Part shown: piece by piece, positions 44,780-53,624 of the stretch | How positions within the stretch are numbered: the first letter of the stretch is position 1 | How the letters are laid out: every line of letters starts with the position of its first letter | Source of the DNA: Acidobacteriota bacterium | GTDB taxonomy: Bacteria > Acidobacteriota > Blastocatellia > Pyrinomonadales > Pyrinomonadaceae | DNA: 64,000 bases | Direction of reading: 5' to 3' | Assembly (NCBI GenBank): GCA_003697135.1 | Contig: RFGC01000025.1 | Coordinates: 27,212-91,211 of the forward strand | Program-made: the position numbers and the translations under genes | Notes under the pieces: generated by a model | What the model saw: the letters and a program-made list of their open reading frames with translations, nothing else | Databases searched by the model: none | Told to the model about the DNA's origin: nothing

Positions 44780-46777
44780 TCACTGTCTTTGAAATTCTGG
44801 TGTGCCGAGAGCAAGACTTACGGCTTTGAAAGTATCGGGATTTCCGCTGGGTGGAAGAAGTCTTATTTGCTCTCTTCTCCTTTGTGCCATAGTGGTTGTA
44901 ATATCGTCAGAAGTTTCGACGTATTCAAGTTGGTTTAGTGGTTCTTCGAGCTGTTTGAGCAAAGTCTGTCTTGTCACTGGCGAGATTTCGCCATGCAAAA
45001 TCTCTGCTATCACCTTTTCCAAAATTTCTGCTTTTGAGCTAGCTTCAAAACGCTTGAGATTAACTTTTACTTGTGGGATTCGATTGCTTGCGAGAGCAAC
45101 GGCAAAATTCATTCTTTCCAAAAGCGCGCCTGAATTGACCCAGTCTTCGGCTTTGTCAGGATAGCCTGTAGGCGCTTGATAACCGTAAGGCACTTCACCT
45201 AGTTTGGCTAGAATTGCCATCGAAGCGCGATTAGGCTCTATTTCTGCGCCTAAAGCACGAATGGCGCTTACAAAAAGCTCAAACGGCGTTTTTATCTTTG
45301 CACGGTAATTTTCGGGATTAAAGAACTCCGGATCACTAAACAAGGCACGCAAGGTGGTTTTAATGTCACCTTTTGAATCGCTGAACGCTTTTGCAACCCG
45401 GTTTATCAGGGCTTCACTTGGATTATCAGAAACGAATCTTATAGCAAGTTTGCGTGCGATGTGTTTGGCAGTCGAAGGATGATTAACCAAAATATCTAAA
45501 ACTTTCAGCCCATCGTTGATGCCACCTTCATTGATTTTGTAACCTAAAACTCGCTTTTCACCTTTTTCATGCCATCTTTCGTTGAAATAGAATTCGCCTG
45601 GTTGGATGCCATCAGAAACGCCTGCAAGTTTTCTAATTTTTTCTAGATTGATTTGATCGTCTGAATCGAGAAGCATCGCTAAAGATTTACGATAGCCGCG
45701 TGGTTCTGCAATAGTCCAACCTGTGAAGCATTTTGCAACTTCGATAATGTCTTGTTGAGTATATCCACCGTCAACTCCCAAAGTATGGAGTTCAAGAAGT
45801 TCTCTTGCATAGTTTTCGTTTATACCTCTCGTTTGCCGTTTAATCTGTTTTTCATCGTCTTTCTGTATTTTTCCGATCCTGTTTTCGATTCTCAAAAGCG
45901 CCCTTCCATTTGGAAAAGCCCGCAAATTTCTTTCATTACTGAATAAAGGCGCAGGGTTTCTTGGGCGCAAGTTTTGCATATTCGGCGATACACTCTGAAA
46001 ATTATCAAGGTAAAACAGCATTGCGGGATGTTGAGCGGTTGCAACCAGTAGGTCTTTGAAATTTCCGAGAGCATATTTGCGAAGCACATCGCGCTCATAG
46101 CTTGGAATATACCAGCGAACTGCTCCTTTACCTGAATAGACGTTGAAATGATTAGCCCAAAAGTCAACCATTACTTCTTGCAATTGTCTTTCAGAGTAAA
46201 CGGCACGGATAATACGTGCAGAAATGACTTGCTGCATTATTTCATTCGGTCGGCCTAAACCATATCTTCGATAGATTTCAGCAACCTGTCTTTGATATTC
46301 TTTCATTTTATCTTGTGTTTCAGGCGTCTGTTCGTTAGTTTGGGCACCGCTTTTACTGTTTTCTTCGATATTTTGGGAATTTTTCTTCTTAAGTCCTGTG
46401 AGTTCACCCTTTTCAAGTCCGTTTTGTCGAGCCACGAACTGCAAAACGGCCGCAGGATTCGGATATTTCAGAAACAATTCAGCAGTTGACATATTCAGAA
46501 CATCGAAGTTTTTAAGTTTTGCTTCTACAAATGAGTCGTCAATTTGTTCAGGATTGAGTTGCTGTTCGATGTATTTTTGAAGCCCAATCTGCCTGACTTT
46601 TTCTATGTCTCCGGGTCGTGGGCCGAATCCAAGCCTGTTTAGCACGTGAATTATTTTCTGTTCCTCTGTTAGCGATTTAGGTTTCTGGTTTTTGTTGTCA
46701 CTTGAAAGAAGAGCAAAATTCGGTGTTACAAAGGCTAATAAACTCAGTAAGGCAATCAATTTACGAAATCTTTTCAT
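44780..46777 (-). CDS. DUF1800 family exported protein
   Basis: Signal sequence MKRFRKLIALLSLLAFVTPNFA. Family markers are HVLNRLGFGPRPGDIEKV, VMVDFWANHFNVY, NENYARELLELHTLGVDGGYTQQDI, FTGWTI, FYFNERWHEKGEKRVLG, and the C-terminal PTGYPDKAEDWVNSGALLERMN. DUF1800 and DUF1501 proteins are almost always paired; their function is not established. About 40 residues (120-160) form a Gln/Glu/Lys-rich insert. Confidence 0.88.
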   Translation of the reverse strand: MKRFRKLIALLSLLAFVTPNFALLSSDNKNQKPKSLTEEQKIIHVLNRLGFGPRPGDIEKVRQIGLQKYIEQQLNPEQIDDSFVEAKLKNFDVLNMSTAELFLKYPNPAAVLQFVARQNGLEKGELTGLKKKNSQNIEENSKSGAQTNEQTPETQDKMKEYQRQVAEIYRRYGLGRPNEIMQQVISARIIRAVYSERQLQEVMVDFWANHFNVYSGKGAVRWYIPSYERDVLRKYALGNFKDLLVATAQHPAMLFYLDNFQSVSPNMQNLRPRNPAPLFSNERNLRAFPNGRALLRIENRIGKIQKDDEKQIKRQTRGINENYARELLELHTLGVDGGYTQQDIIEVAKCFTGWTIAEPRGYRKSLAMLLDSDDQINLEKIRKLAGVSDGIQPGEFYFNERWHEKGEKRVLGYKINEGGINDGLKVLDILVNHPSTAKHIARKLAIRFVSDNPSEALINRVAKAFSDSKGDIKTTLRALFSDPEFFNPENYRAKIKTPFELFVSAIRALGAEIEPNRASMAILAKLGEVPYGYQAPTGYPDKAEDWVNSGALLERMNFAVALASNRIPQVKVNLKRFEASSKAEILEKVIAEILHGEISPVTRQTLLKQLEEPLNQLEYVETSDDITTTMAQRRREQIRLLPPSGNPDTFKAVSLALGTPEFQRQ

Positions 46778-46947
46778 AGTGAAAACTCCTCAAAAAACTT
46801 CCGTTTACTTTGACGCTTTTATTTCAAAAAAGGTCGAAAATTTTGCCAACTTTGAGGAAATTTGATGGCATCGAAAATTCGGCATTTTCTTGAGTTCAAG
46901 TTAAAATCTTGGTTGGTATGAAACAGGAAAAATTGGGGAGGAAAGCA

Positions 46948-47451
46948 ATGATTAAAAGTTTAACGGTTTTTATTTTTGGTTTTGTTTTATCCACTTTTTC
47001 TTTTGCGCAAACGACTTTCAAAGACGATAATGTGCCATACACTTTTGAGATACCGGAAGCGACCTGGAGAATGACTGTAAAGCCTTCGGCTTCTAATCCG
47101 AGTGTTGAATATGTTTACGGTGACCGTAGCGACGGACATTTAGAGATCCGCAAGATTGAAACATCGCCAAACGAATTACTTTCCGAAGTTATAGAGAAAG
47201 AAAAGGAGCAGAAATTACAATTTTTGCCGGGTTACGTTGCAGGTAAAGAAGAAAATTTTTCGGGTGCGCTTAGCGGAAAGGTTTTCAATTTTGAATTTGT
47301 CCGAGCGGGCAGGAACATGAGTGGAAGATTTTATTTTCTCAAAGCCGATGAAAAAACCGTTTACGTGCTTCGTTTTACAGGTGAACGCGATAAGCTCCGC
47401 TTGATAAGAAACCAGCTTGATATAATTGCCAGAACTTTTAGGGTTAAATAA
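46948..47451 (+). CDS. Small secreted protein of unknown function
   Basis: The ATG at 46948 has GGGGAGG 6 nt upstream and begins a signal peptide (MIKSLTVFIFGFVLSTFSFA); the longer frame to 46909 is not needed. The mature part of about 145 residues begins QTTFKDDNVPYTFEIPEATWRM and ends with FYFLKADEKTVYVLRFTGERDKLRLIRNQLDIIARTFRVK. This is the pattern of small PsbP/MOG1-like secreted domains. No catalytic residues stand out. Confidence 0.65.
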   Translation: MIKSLTVFIFGFVLSTFSFAQTTFKDDNVPYTFEIPEATWRMTVKPSASNPSVEYVYGDRSDGHLEIRKIETSPNELLSEVIEKEKEQKLQFLPGYVAGKEENFSGALSGKVFNFEFVRAGRNMSGRFYFLKADEKTVYVLRFTGERDKLRLIRNQLDIIARTFRVK

Positions 47452-47504
47452 TCTATCGAAAAGCCATTCATTGAGAGCCATTGAAAAAAGGCACAAAGCC
47501 AGAA

Positions 47505-48410
47505 TTAAAAGGGTTTTAGAGTTGGTGGATGAAGTTTCTTTGTGCGAAAAGTTATGTTTTGTCCGAAAAGCAAAATTCTTCTAGCTTCGAGTGAAGAGGG
47601 ATTTGTTGGCGAGTAAGAAAGAAGGTAACGGTTTTTTCGTAGTTCGTCGCAGATTGTTTTTGCCGCTTTTTGAGCTTCATCGAGATCGAAAACCAAACCA
47701 CCTGTTCCTTCGGTTAAATCCGTGATGATTTGAGATGGTTTGGGCTGGCTGCGTCTGTATGCCCCACCAGTGCGGTCGGGAATTTGCAATGCGTAAACCG
47801 TAATGTCGTATGTTTGAAGTTCCGCCAGAATCTTCTCAAAAGGAGTTTTACTTCCTCTATCTAAACCGTCGCTTATCAAGACAACAGCGATTTTGCGTGT
47901 TCCAGGCATCAGCGGCAGAATAACTTCTTTTAATGTAGCCGCGAGAGCATCGAAAAGATAAGGATTATCCTTTTTACGAAACAATGAAAGCGATGCTTCT
48001 ATCTTTTTAGCATCATCAGTCCACTCCTGGATTATTTCAGGTTTTTCATCGTAAGCGATTATGAAGATTTGATCGCCTTCATAGATTTCGTAAGCAAATT
48101 CCTTGACCGCCGCTTGTAGCTTTTCAACACTAGCGCGCAGAGTTTGAGAGTTGTCAACTAGAATAACGATCCTCGAAGGCGATGGATCGAACACAAAATT
48201 TTTGATTCTCTGCTCAAAGCCCGACTCGTAAAGAGAGATTTCGCTAAGCGAAATCGGTTTATCGGAGCCATCGGTTCTATACGCAAAAACGTTTAGGATT
48301 ACGTCATTCGATGCAGAAAGCCCTTTTGAACTGCGTCCTGATTGAGCGAAACAAATTATTGCAGTTGAGATTATTAAAATCAAAATCTTTTGTGCTTTAA
48401 TTGCAATCAC
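47505..48410 (-). CDS. VWFA-related secreted protein (acidobacterial type) 3
   Basis: Signal sequence MIAIKAQKILILIISTAIICFA, a short N-terminal domain (LNVFAYRTDGSDKPISLSEISLYESG), then a VWA domain with the metal site DNSQT and VLISDGLDRGSKTPF. The tail YLLSYSPTNPSSLEARRI is shortened compared with the paralogues, and DNSQT is less canonical than DxSxS. Function unknown. Confidence 0.8.
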   Translation of the reverse strand: MIAIKAQKILILIISTAIICFAQSGRSSKGLSASNDVILNVFAYRTDGSDKPISLSEISLYESGFEQRIKNFVFDPSPSRIVILVDNSQTLRASVEKLQAAVKEFAYEIYEGDQIFIIAYDEKPEIIQEWTDDAKKIEASLSLFRKKDNPYLFDALAATLKEVILPLMPGTRKIAVVLISDGLDRGSKTPFEKILAELQTYDITVYALQIPDRTGGAYRRSQPKPSQIITDLTEGTGGLVFDLDEAQKAAKTICDELRKNRYLLSYSPTNPSSLEARRILLFGQNITFRTKKLHPPTLKPF

Positions 48411-48461
48411 GCTTTCTGCATCTCTGGTTCGTTGATTTTCGGCTGTTTTTAAGAAAAACTT

Positions 48462-48743
48462 TCAGTTGCAATCACACGAACCACATGCCGCTTTTGCTGT
48501 TTCTGCTGTTTTTGATGTTTCGCCAGATTTGCTGGTTTCTTCAGAAGGTTTGCCGTTGGTAGTTTTTCTGGCGTAATCGGTTACATACCAGCCTGTGCCT
48601 TTGAATTGAAGACCTGAAAGTGACCAGAGTTTTTCGAGTGTGCCTCCGCAGGCTTCGCAGGTTTTCAGAAGTGGATCGGAAAACTTTTGAATTTTTTCGA
48701 TTTTTGTTCCACAACTGTTGCATTTGTATTCATAAATTGGCAT
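48462..48743 (-). CDS. FmdB-family zinc-ribbon protein
   Basis: MPIYEYKCNSCG ... CEACGG is the FmdB zinc ribbon, with two CxxC pairs. LSGLQFKGTGWYVTDY is also typical. The tail is rich in Ser/Thr/Glu/Lys with an SGETSKTAETAK near-repeat and ends in CGSCDCN, a possible second metal site. AAAGGAGG lies 12 nt upstream. It may be a regulatory or metal-handling protein; the family function is not settled. Confidence 0.88.
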   Translation of the reverse strand: MPIYEYKCNSCGTKIEKIQKFSDPLLKTCEACGGTLEKLWSLSGLQFKGTGWYVTDYARKTTNGKPSEETSKSGETSKTAETAKAACGSCDCN

Positions 48744-49010
48744 ATTTGCTTAAGTCCTCCTTTCTATAGATTTCAGGCGAAAGAAAACCACATGAGCCGT
48801 CCGGAAGCGTCAATTGAACCTGCATCTCAACAGGTGGGTGACCTTCTGCGTTTTGTTTGCACAAAACGCATCAAAGCCATGTTCTTTAGCATCCTTTTCG
48901 CAGTTAAAGGCGCACCGAACATAGCATCGGTCTCCCTTTTCAATTGGTGTTGGCTCAATTACTTGCCTTCCGTAACGAACTCCGCAGAAATTCTTTCGCC
49001 TTTGAAAAAT
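48730..49010 (-). pseudogene. Possible frameshifted Cys-rich small gene before fmdB
   Basis: This gap of about 350 bp holds protein-like sequence in two minus-strand frames. One frame, ending at 48810, reads IEKGDRCYVRCAFNCEKD and then AKEHGFDAFC, but has no ATG, GTG or TTG start. A second frame (48730-48864, possible TTG start) reads CKQNAEGHPPVEMQVQLTLP and then DGSCGFLSPEIYRKEDL, and its stop overlaps the fmdB start. Together they look like one zinc-binding protein broken by a frameshift, or a sequence error. I do not recognise the family. Confidence 0.35.
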
Positions 49011-49095
49011 ATAACATATTTTCAGGCTTTGAAAAAATGCTAAATCTAGTCGGTTTCTGTTGCGTTTTTCGTATGATTTTATAAGGTTGAAATTT

Positions 49096-49998
49096 ATGGT
49101 TGGAAATCATTCAGACGAAAAGCGACCCTACCAGAACTTTATCATAATCACAGGGCTTTCAGGTTCTGGGATGTCTTCAGCAACGAATGCTTTTGAAGAT
49201 TTGGGTTATTTTTGCGTTGATAATCTTCCAGTTAGCTTGCTGTCACAGTTTGCTAAATTGCTTTTGCCCAAAGAGGAAGAGAAGCCTTCTTTGGACAAGG
49301 CGGCTTTGGTTATTGATATTCGTGAGCGGCATTTTTTATCGGATTTTCATTCTGAGTTAGAAAAGCTTATCAAAAAAGGACTCAAGCCTTATGTGCTTTT
49401 TTTCGAGGCTTCAGATGAAGTTTTGCAGAGAAGGTTTTCTGAAACGAGGCGACCTCATCCTTTTGACAATGGCAGAGGACTGCTTGAGGCTATTCGTGCA
49501 GAAAGAGAAGCGATGCAAGTAGTTCGCCAAAAGGCAGACCTTATAATTGACACTTCAAATCATACGGTGCATTCTTTACGAAAGTATTTACTAGAAAGCT
49601 TTAGAGAAGCTGGAAAGGAACTTCCTTTAAGAGTTGAGATTGTAAGTTTTGGGCACAAATATGGTGTTCCAAATCATTTGGATTTGCTTTTTGACGTTCG
49701 TCATCTTCCGAACCCGTATTTTGTGCCTGAATTAAAGCCACTTCCGGGCAATCATCCAAGAGTGATTGAGTTTTTAGATAAAGAGAAAGATGTTCAAGAG
49801 ACAATCCACAGGTTTGCAGACCTTTTGGGTTACCTTCTGCCTTTGTATCGGCGGGAAGGGAAATCTTATCTGACCATCGGGATAGGATGCACAGGCGGAA
49901 GGCATCGTTCAGTCAGAGTCGCCGAAGCTCTAGCTTCATTTTTAAGAGAAAAAGGCTATGAAATCGTAGTTTCCCATCGGGATATAGCGAAACAGTAA
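49096..49998 (+). CDS. rapZ: RapZ/YvcJ family nucleotide-binding protein with altered Walker A
   Basis: The N-terminal P-loop domain has GLSGSGMS followed by FEDLGYFCVDNLPVSLL, the family hallmark. The C-terminal domain has FGHKYGVPNHLDLLFDVRHLPNPYF and the signature IGCTGGRHRSVRVAE with RDI at the end. In E. coli RapZ controls GlmS through small RNAs; in B. subtilis YvcJ hydrolyses GTP. Here the P-loop lysine is Met26 (codon 49171-49173), which should weaken phosphate binding. The ATG at 49096 is chosen over 49060 from family length. Confidence 0.92.
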   Translation: MVGNHSDEKRPYQNFIIITGLSGSGMSSATNAFEDLGYFCVDNLPVSLLSQFAKLLLPKEEEKPSLDKAALVIDIRERHFLSDFHSELEKLIKKGLKPYVLFFEASDEVLQRRFSETRRPHPFDNGRGLLEAIRAEREAMQVVRQKADLIIDTSNHTVHSLRKYLLESFREAGKELPLRVEIVSFGHKYGVPNHLDLLFDVRHLPNPYFVPELKPLPGNHPRVIEFLDKEKDVQETIHRFADLLGYLLPLYRREGKSYLTIGIGCTGGRHRSVRVAEALASFLREKGYEIVVSHRDIAKQ

Positions 49999-50068
49999 AG
50001 TGATTTCGTCGGCTTTGTGATTTGTCAGTTAACAAGATAGTCCATTTAGACTCGAATATCAGCTTAAA

Positions 50069-51307
50069 TCACTTCTTTTTGTCATTTGGCAGAACAATGT
50101 AGTAAGGGCGATGTTGGACCACGAATTGTTTTTCATCATAAATTCCGTCGCCGTTGACGTCAACTTTTACTTCGATTTTGTATCTTTTACCTTCTTTTGG
50201 TTTCTCACCTGGATCGAAGGCAAGGCTGTATTGATTTCTTAAAAGCGCGTCTATTGAGCTTAAGATTGAGGGAATCTCAGATTCAAAAGTCATCGGAAAA
50301 TGCTGTCCGCCGGATTCTTTTGCAAAAGTGTTCATGGCATTTTGTGCCTGCAAAAACGTTAATCTTCCGGGTGCGCCTGAGATTGAGTCGGTGGCTCCGA
50401 GATAAGGCTCATAAAGCTTGAAAAACATGTTACCTGTGCTGATTATGTAAATTGGAATTCCTGATGCCTGAATTATCTTTCTGATTTCGTCATAGTTAGT
50501 GCGGCTGAAAGTGTCAATGCCCGAAGCGACAAGGATGATAGCTTTTCTCTTCGCTTTAACTGAAACCATCCCACCGTATTCGATTTCTTTTTCTTTGGAG
50601 TTTTCCAAAACAACCGGATCGCCTTTACCACCAATCAGCGCAAACTTAAGGGCGTCATAAAGATTGTTTTCGCGAAATGCTGGGTTGTTTCTCAAAAGGA
50701 GATCAACAGTTGCTCGAAGCTTGAATGGATCGTTCGTAAAATCAACAATCGGTGTTGGACGAAGATCGAAGGCAATTACAGAAGCATAATCGTCTGGTGG
50801 CTTGATGAATCTAGAAAGAAAATAAGCAACGGGGCGAATCACTTCGTATTTTCCTGGTTCTAATCCACGACTTGCATAATAACCAAAAACCTCGCTCCAT
50901 TTGCTGTATTCGACTACCAAAGCAACTGTTATGGGACTTTCTGGAGTTGCGAAGTTAACAATCTCTTTCTTGACACCGTCTTGAAAGACAGCAAAGTTTT
51001 CTTTCTTCAGACCCGTAATAATTTGACCAGTTTTCTTGTGATAAACTACTGCATCAACGTTGACAGCTAGAGTTTCTATTCTTAAAACTTCATCGTCTTG
51101 GATTGCATTTTTTTCTTCCTCAAGACGCTTCCTTTCTTCTTCCTCTTTCTTCAATTCCTCTTCTGTTTTAGGTGCAGGGCGCTGGTTTTTCTTTTGAGTC
51201 CCTTTCGCAGGTTCGGGTCGTTGTGGTTTTGCTTGTGCGAAAAGATGATCATTCAACAAAAAGAAAGCAAAAAACAAAATCGAAGAAAGGATGAAAAGTT
51301 TTTTCAT
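50069..51307 (-). CDS. VWFA-related secreted protein (acidobacterial type) 4, with altered metal site
   Basis: A signal sequence (MKKLFILSSILFFAFFLLNDHLFA) is followed by a Lys/Glu/Pro-rich charged stretch (about 25-70, with KKEEEERKRLEEEK). Next is the group N-terminal domain (VVYHKKTGQIITGLKKENFAVFQDG) and a VWA-like domain. At the metal site position it reads VVEYSKWS instead of DxSxS, so metal binding is doubtful. The ending RYKIEVKVDVNGDGIYDEKQF contains a calcium-loop-like DVNGDGIYDE motif, not seen in the other three paralogues. Confidence 0.8.
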   Translation of the reverse strand: MKKLFILSSILFFAFFLLNDHLFAQAKPQRPEPAKGTQKKNQRPAPKTEEELKKEEEERKRLEEEKNAIQDDEVLRIETLAVNVDAVVYHKKTGQIITGLKKENFAVFQDGVKKEIVNFATPESPITVALVVEYSKWSEVFGYYASRGLEPGKYEVIRPVAYFLSRFIKPPDDYASVIAFDLRPTPIVDFTNDPFKLRATVDLLLRNNPAFRENNLYDALKFALIGGKGDPVVLENSKEKEIEYGGMVSVKAKRKAIILVASGIDTFSRTNYDEIRKIIQASGIPIYIISTGNMFFKLYEPYLGATDSISGAPGRLTFLQAQNAMNTFAKESGGQHFPMTFESEIPSILSSIDALLRNQYSLAFDPGEKPKEGKRYKIEVKVDVNGDGIYDEKQFVVQHRPYYIVLPNDKKK

Positions 51308-51376
51308 GGTTTTTGACCTTTCAAAAGGGATTTATTCATTTAGATTCTGCTACTTTTGACACAGTTGCAGAAAGTC

Positions 51377-52180
51377 TCAAGGATAAATTTCAACTGTTGC
51401 ATCGAAAGCTCCTGAATTGTCATCAAGATAACCTTCATTTATGCCGAGAAAAAGCACTCCTTCACGCTCAGCTACGAATTCGTTTTCAGCACCTATAAAG
51501 ATAAAGTCATTGTTATCATCACCAATCACGGCAATTAAAGCGCCTGTGGGAGCTTGTGGTATCAGTTTTTCGGGATCAGGTAAGTTTTTCATGCCTTCAG
51601 GACCAGAAAATTTCCCACCGCCTAGATAAACTTGTCCTTTTCCGATAATGCGAATTCTTTGTCCTTTTTTGACGACCCAACCAACACTTGTCCAGCCATT
51701 TGCTGTGTTGTCAGCTAGAACCTTTACTTTCAATCTTACAGGTTCAGTTTTTGGTTTGGATTCTGTTTTTACGGAGTTGAGTGTAGAATTACCAACAGGC
51801 TGAGAATTACTTGCTGGCTCGATTTTGGGCTTTCTTTCTAATTGCGACGAATCATTTGTGTTGGTGGGGCTATTTGTTGTGTTAACTTGTGGTGTGGCTG
51901 TGGTTTCTGAAATTCTAGGCTCAAGCTTGTTTATGGAGGCATTGTATTGCTCGATAGCTGTAGCGGCAGAGTCAAATTCTATGTATTCGACTTCGTCTGC
52001 ATAGAAATTCATCTGACGCATTCTAGAGCCAGAACCTACTAAAACGATAAATTGCCCATCCCGAAATCCTATGACCTTGCCTTTTATGATGCTCCCATCT
52101 TTGAGTTTTATCGTGTCTGCAAATACCGAAAGACAAAAGATGAATAACAACACTGAAAGACTTAGTAGCTTTTTTGTCAT
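51377..52180 (-). CDS. Secreted protein with C-terminal LecA (PA-IL)-like domain
   Basis: The ATG at 52180 has GGAGG 6 nt upstream and a signal peptide (MTKKLLSLSVLLFIFCLSVFA). Residues about 22-70 form a small beta domain (DTIKLKDGSIIKGKVIGF). A Ser/Thr/Asn/Pro-rich linker follows (about 80-145). The C-terminal domain (about 150-267) matches the PA-IL lectin pattern: GWVVKKGQRIRIIGKGQVYLG, PTGALIAVIGD, then LFLGINEGYLDDNSGAFDATVEI, where the NDxxxxDNSG-type loop binds calcium and galactose in Pseudomonas LecA. Sugar binding is likely but unproved. Confidence 0.75.
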   Translation of the reverse strand: MTKKLLSLSVLLFIFCLSVFADTIKLKDGSIIKGKVIGFRDGQFIVLVGSGSRMRQMNFYADEVEYIEFDSAATAIEQYNASINKLEPRISETTATPQVNTTNSPTNTNDSSQLERKPKIEPASNSQPVGNSTLNSVKTESKPKTEPVRLKVKVLADNTANGWTSVGWVVKKGQRIRIIGKGQVYLGGGKFSGPEGMKNLPDPEKLIPQAPTGALIAVIGDDNNDFIFIGAENEFVAEREGVLFLGINEGYLDDNSGAFDATVEIYP

Positions 52181-52384
52181 AAACAACCTCCGTTTTGCTG
52201 ATTTCCCAAGCAGGGAAACCTCTTCTTCGGAAATTATACAGGAACTTAGAGGAAATAAGAACTTTATTCAGGTTGATGGTTTTTGTGCGCTCAAAAATCA
52301 GAGCGTTGATTTTGGAAAGAAAGCTTCAAAGTTGTGGATTTGTGATAAAATAACAAGCGAAAGCACAAAGGAAGATTTCCGGTT

Positions 52385-52915
52385 ATGGCAAATGAGAAAA
52401 AGAAAGAAAGATTTAAGGAAGAGAAAGAGATTTTCGAGAATCACATCAAGAAGAAGGGCTTGCGGCGGACTGCACAAAGAGACCTGATTTTGGAAGTCTT
52501 TCTACAAACTGAAGAACATGTATCCAGTGAGGATTTATACTGGCTTGTGCAACAAAAAGACAAATCAATAGGTTACACGACTGTTTATCGGACTTTGAAA
52601 CTACTAGCCGAAGCGGGGCTTGCGCGTGAGGTTAGTTTTGGTGATGGGAAGACATACTACGAGCATCACTACAAGCATCAGCATCATGATCACATGATTT
52701 GCACCGAATGCGGTAAGGTAATTGAATTTTTCTCGCCTGAAATTGAGCAATTGCAAGACGAAATGGCAGAAAAGCATGGCTTTAAGCCTACTTACCATAA
52801 TCTGCGGATTTTGGGAATCTGTGCTGAGTGTCAAAAGGAAGTGTCTAGTGCTGATTCGGTTGCCTCAGGTGCACAGCCACGCATAAGAGTTATAGGTAGC
52901 AGATTCTCGAAGTAA
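52385..52915 (+). CDS. fur: Fur-family metal-responsive repressor
   Basis: A winged-helix domain (LRRTAQRDLILEVFLQ, SIGYTTVYRTLKLLAEAGL), the metal site HHYKHQHHDHMIC, and two zinc cysteine pairs (CTEC and CAEC). A lysine/glutamate-rich N-terminal extension of about 18 residues and a 20-residue tail lengthen it to 176. Whether it senses iron (Fur) or zinc (Zur) cannot be told from sequence. The ferredoxin-like gene 19 bp downstream suggests iron, while the ZnuD-like receptor 10 kb away would fit zinc. Confidence 0.9.
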   Translation: MANEKKKERFKEEKEIFENHIKKKGLRRTAQRDLILEVFLQTEEHVSSEDLYWLVQQKDKSIGYTTVYRTLKLLAEAGLAREVSFGDGKTYYEHHYKHQHHDHMICTECGKVIEFFSPEIEQLQDEMAEKHGFKPTYHNLRILGICAECQKEVSSADSVASGAQPRIRVIGSRFSK

Positions 52916-52934
52916 GTGAGAAGTTGAATAACAA

Positions 52935-53624
52935 ATGGCAGACGTTGAGATAATTTTTGAACCCGATAAACAAACAGGTTTAGTTGCAGTTGGAACTTAC
53001 ATCCTTGATGCAGCCGAGCGGCTGGGTGTTCAAGTTCCAGCAGAATGCGGAAGGCTGGGAAAATGCGATTCTTGCAAGGTCAAAATATTAAGTGGTGTTG
53101 AGCTACTTTCCGAGCCTACAAAAATGGAAATTCAGCATCTCACGCTCGAGAAAGTCAGAAGTGAAGGCGAGAGATTGGCTTGCCAAACCAAGATCGTAAA
53201 GTCAGGGGAGGTGATAGTTATGACTTTTGAGCAGAAAAAGGAAGAACCAAAAGAAACAAGCTTTGAAAAGTTCCGCAAAGAGTTTTATGACATGCCTTTG
53301 GATAAGAAAGTGGCATATCTTGTCGAGCTTGAAGCAATAACTCTAGGTGAAACATTAGCTTTTGTGCTGAATTCGCCTTTTAAGATTTTCGATGCGTTGA
53401 TTGATGCAATGGCAGAGTTTGGTTTGAAGTTGGAGAGACAGGAAAAAGAAATGAAAACACCAACTGAGCACAGAGAAGAGAAGAAAAGTAATCACGAGAC
53501 CTCAGTAGATTCTGAGACTGCAGAGCAAACGGGAGAAGAAGCAAAGCAGGAGGTGGAAAATACCGAAGGAAGCAACCCTATTTCCGAAGATTCTAAGATT
53601 GTCAATGAGAGAAAAGCAGAATGA
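52935..53624 (+). CDS. 2Fe-2S ferredoxin-domain protein with long C-terminal extension
   Basis: Residues 1-95 form a plant-type 2Fe-2S ferredoxin: AECGRLGKCDSC gives three cysteines and RLACQTK the fourth. Residues about 105-165 form a helical segment (KFRKEFYDMPLDKKVAYLVELEAITLGETL), and the last 65 are charged and probably disordered. Such N-terminal domains also occur in putative redox sensors. The stop overlaps the next ATG (ATGA), and fur lies just upstream, so iron-linked control is likely. Confidence 0.85.
   Translation: MADVEIIFEPDKQTGLVAVGTYILDAAERLGVQVPAECGRLGKCDSCKVKILSGVELLSEPTKMEIQHLTLEKVRSEGERLACQTKIVKSGEVIVMTFEQKKEEPKETSFEKFRKEFYDMPLDKKVAYLVELEAITLGETLAFVLNSPFKIFDALIDAMAEFGLKLERQEKEMKTPTEHREEKKSNHETSVDSETAEQTGEEAKQEVENTEGSNPISEDSKIVNERKAE

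Noticed and set aside
48687..49043. Plus-strand 118-codon frame between fmdB and rapZ
   Set aside because: It covers the fmdB start and its ribosome-binding site on the opposite strand and has no protein-like pattern.
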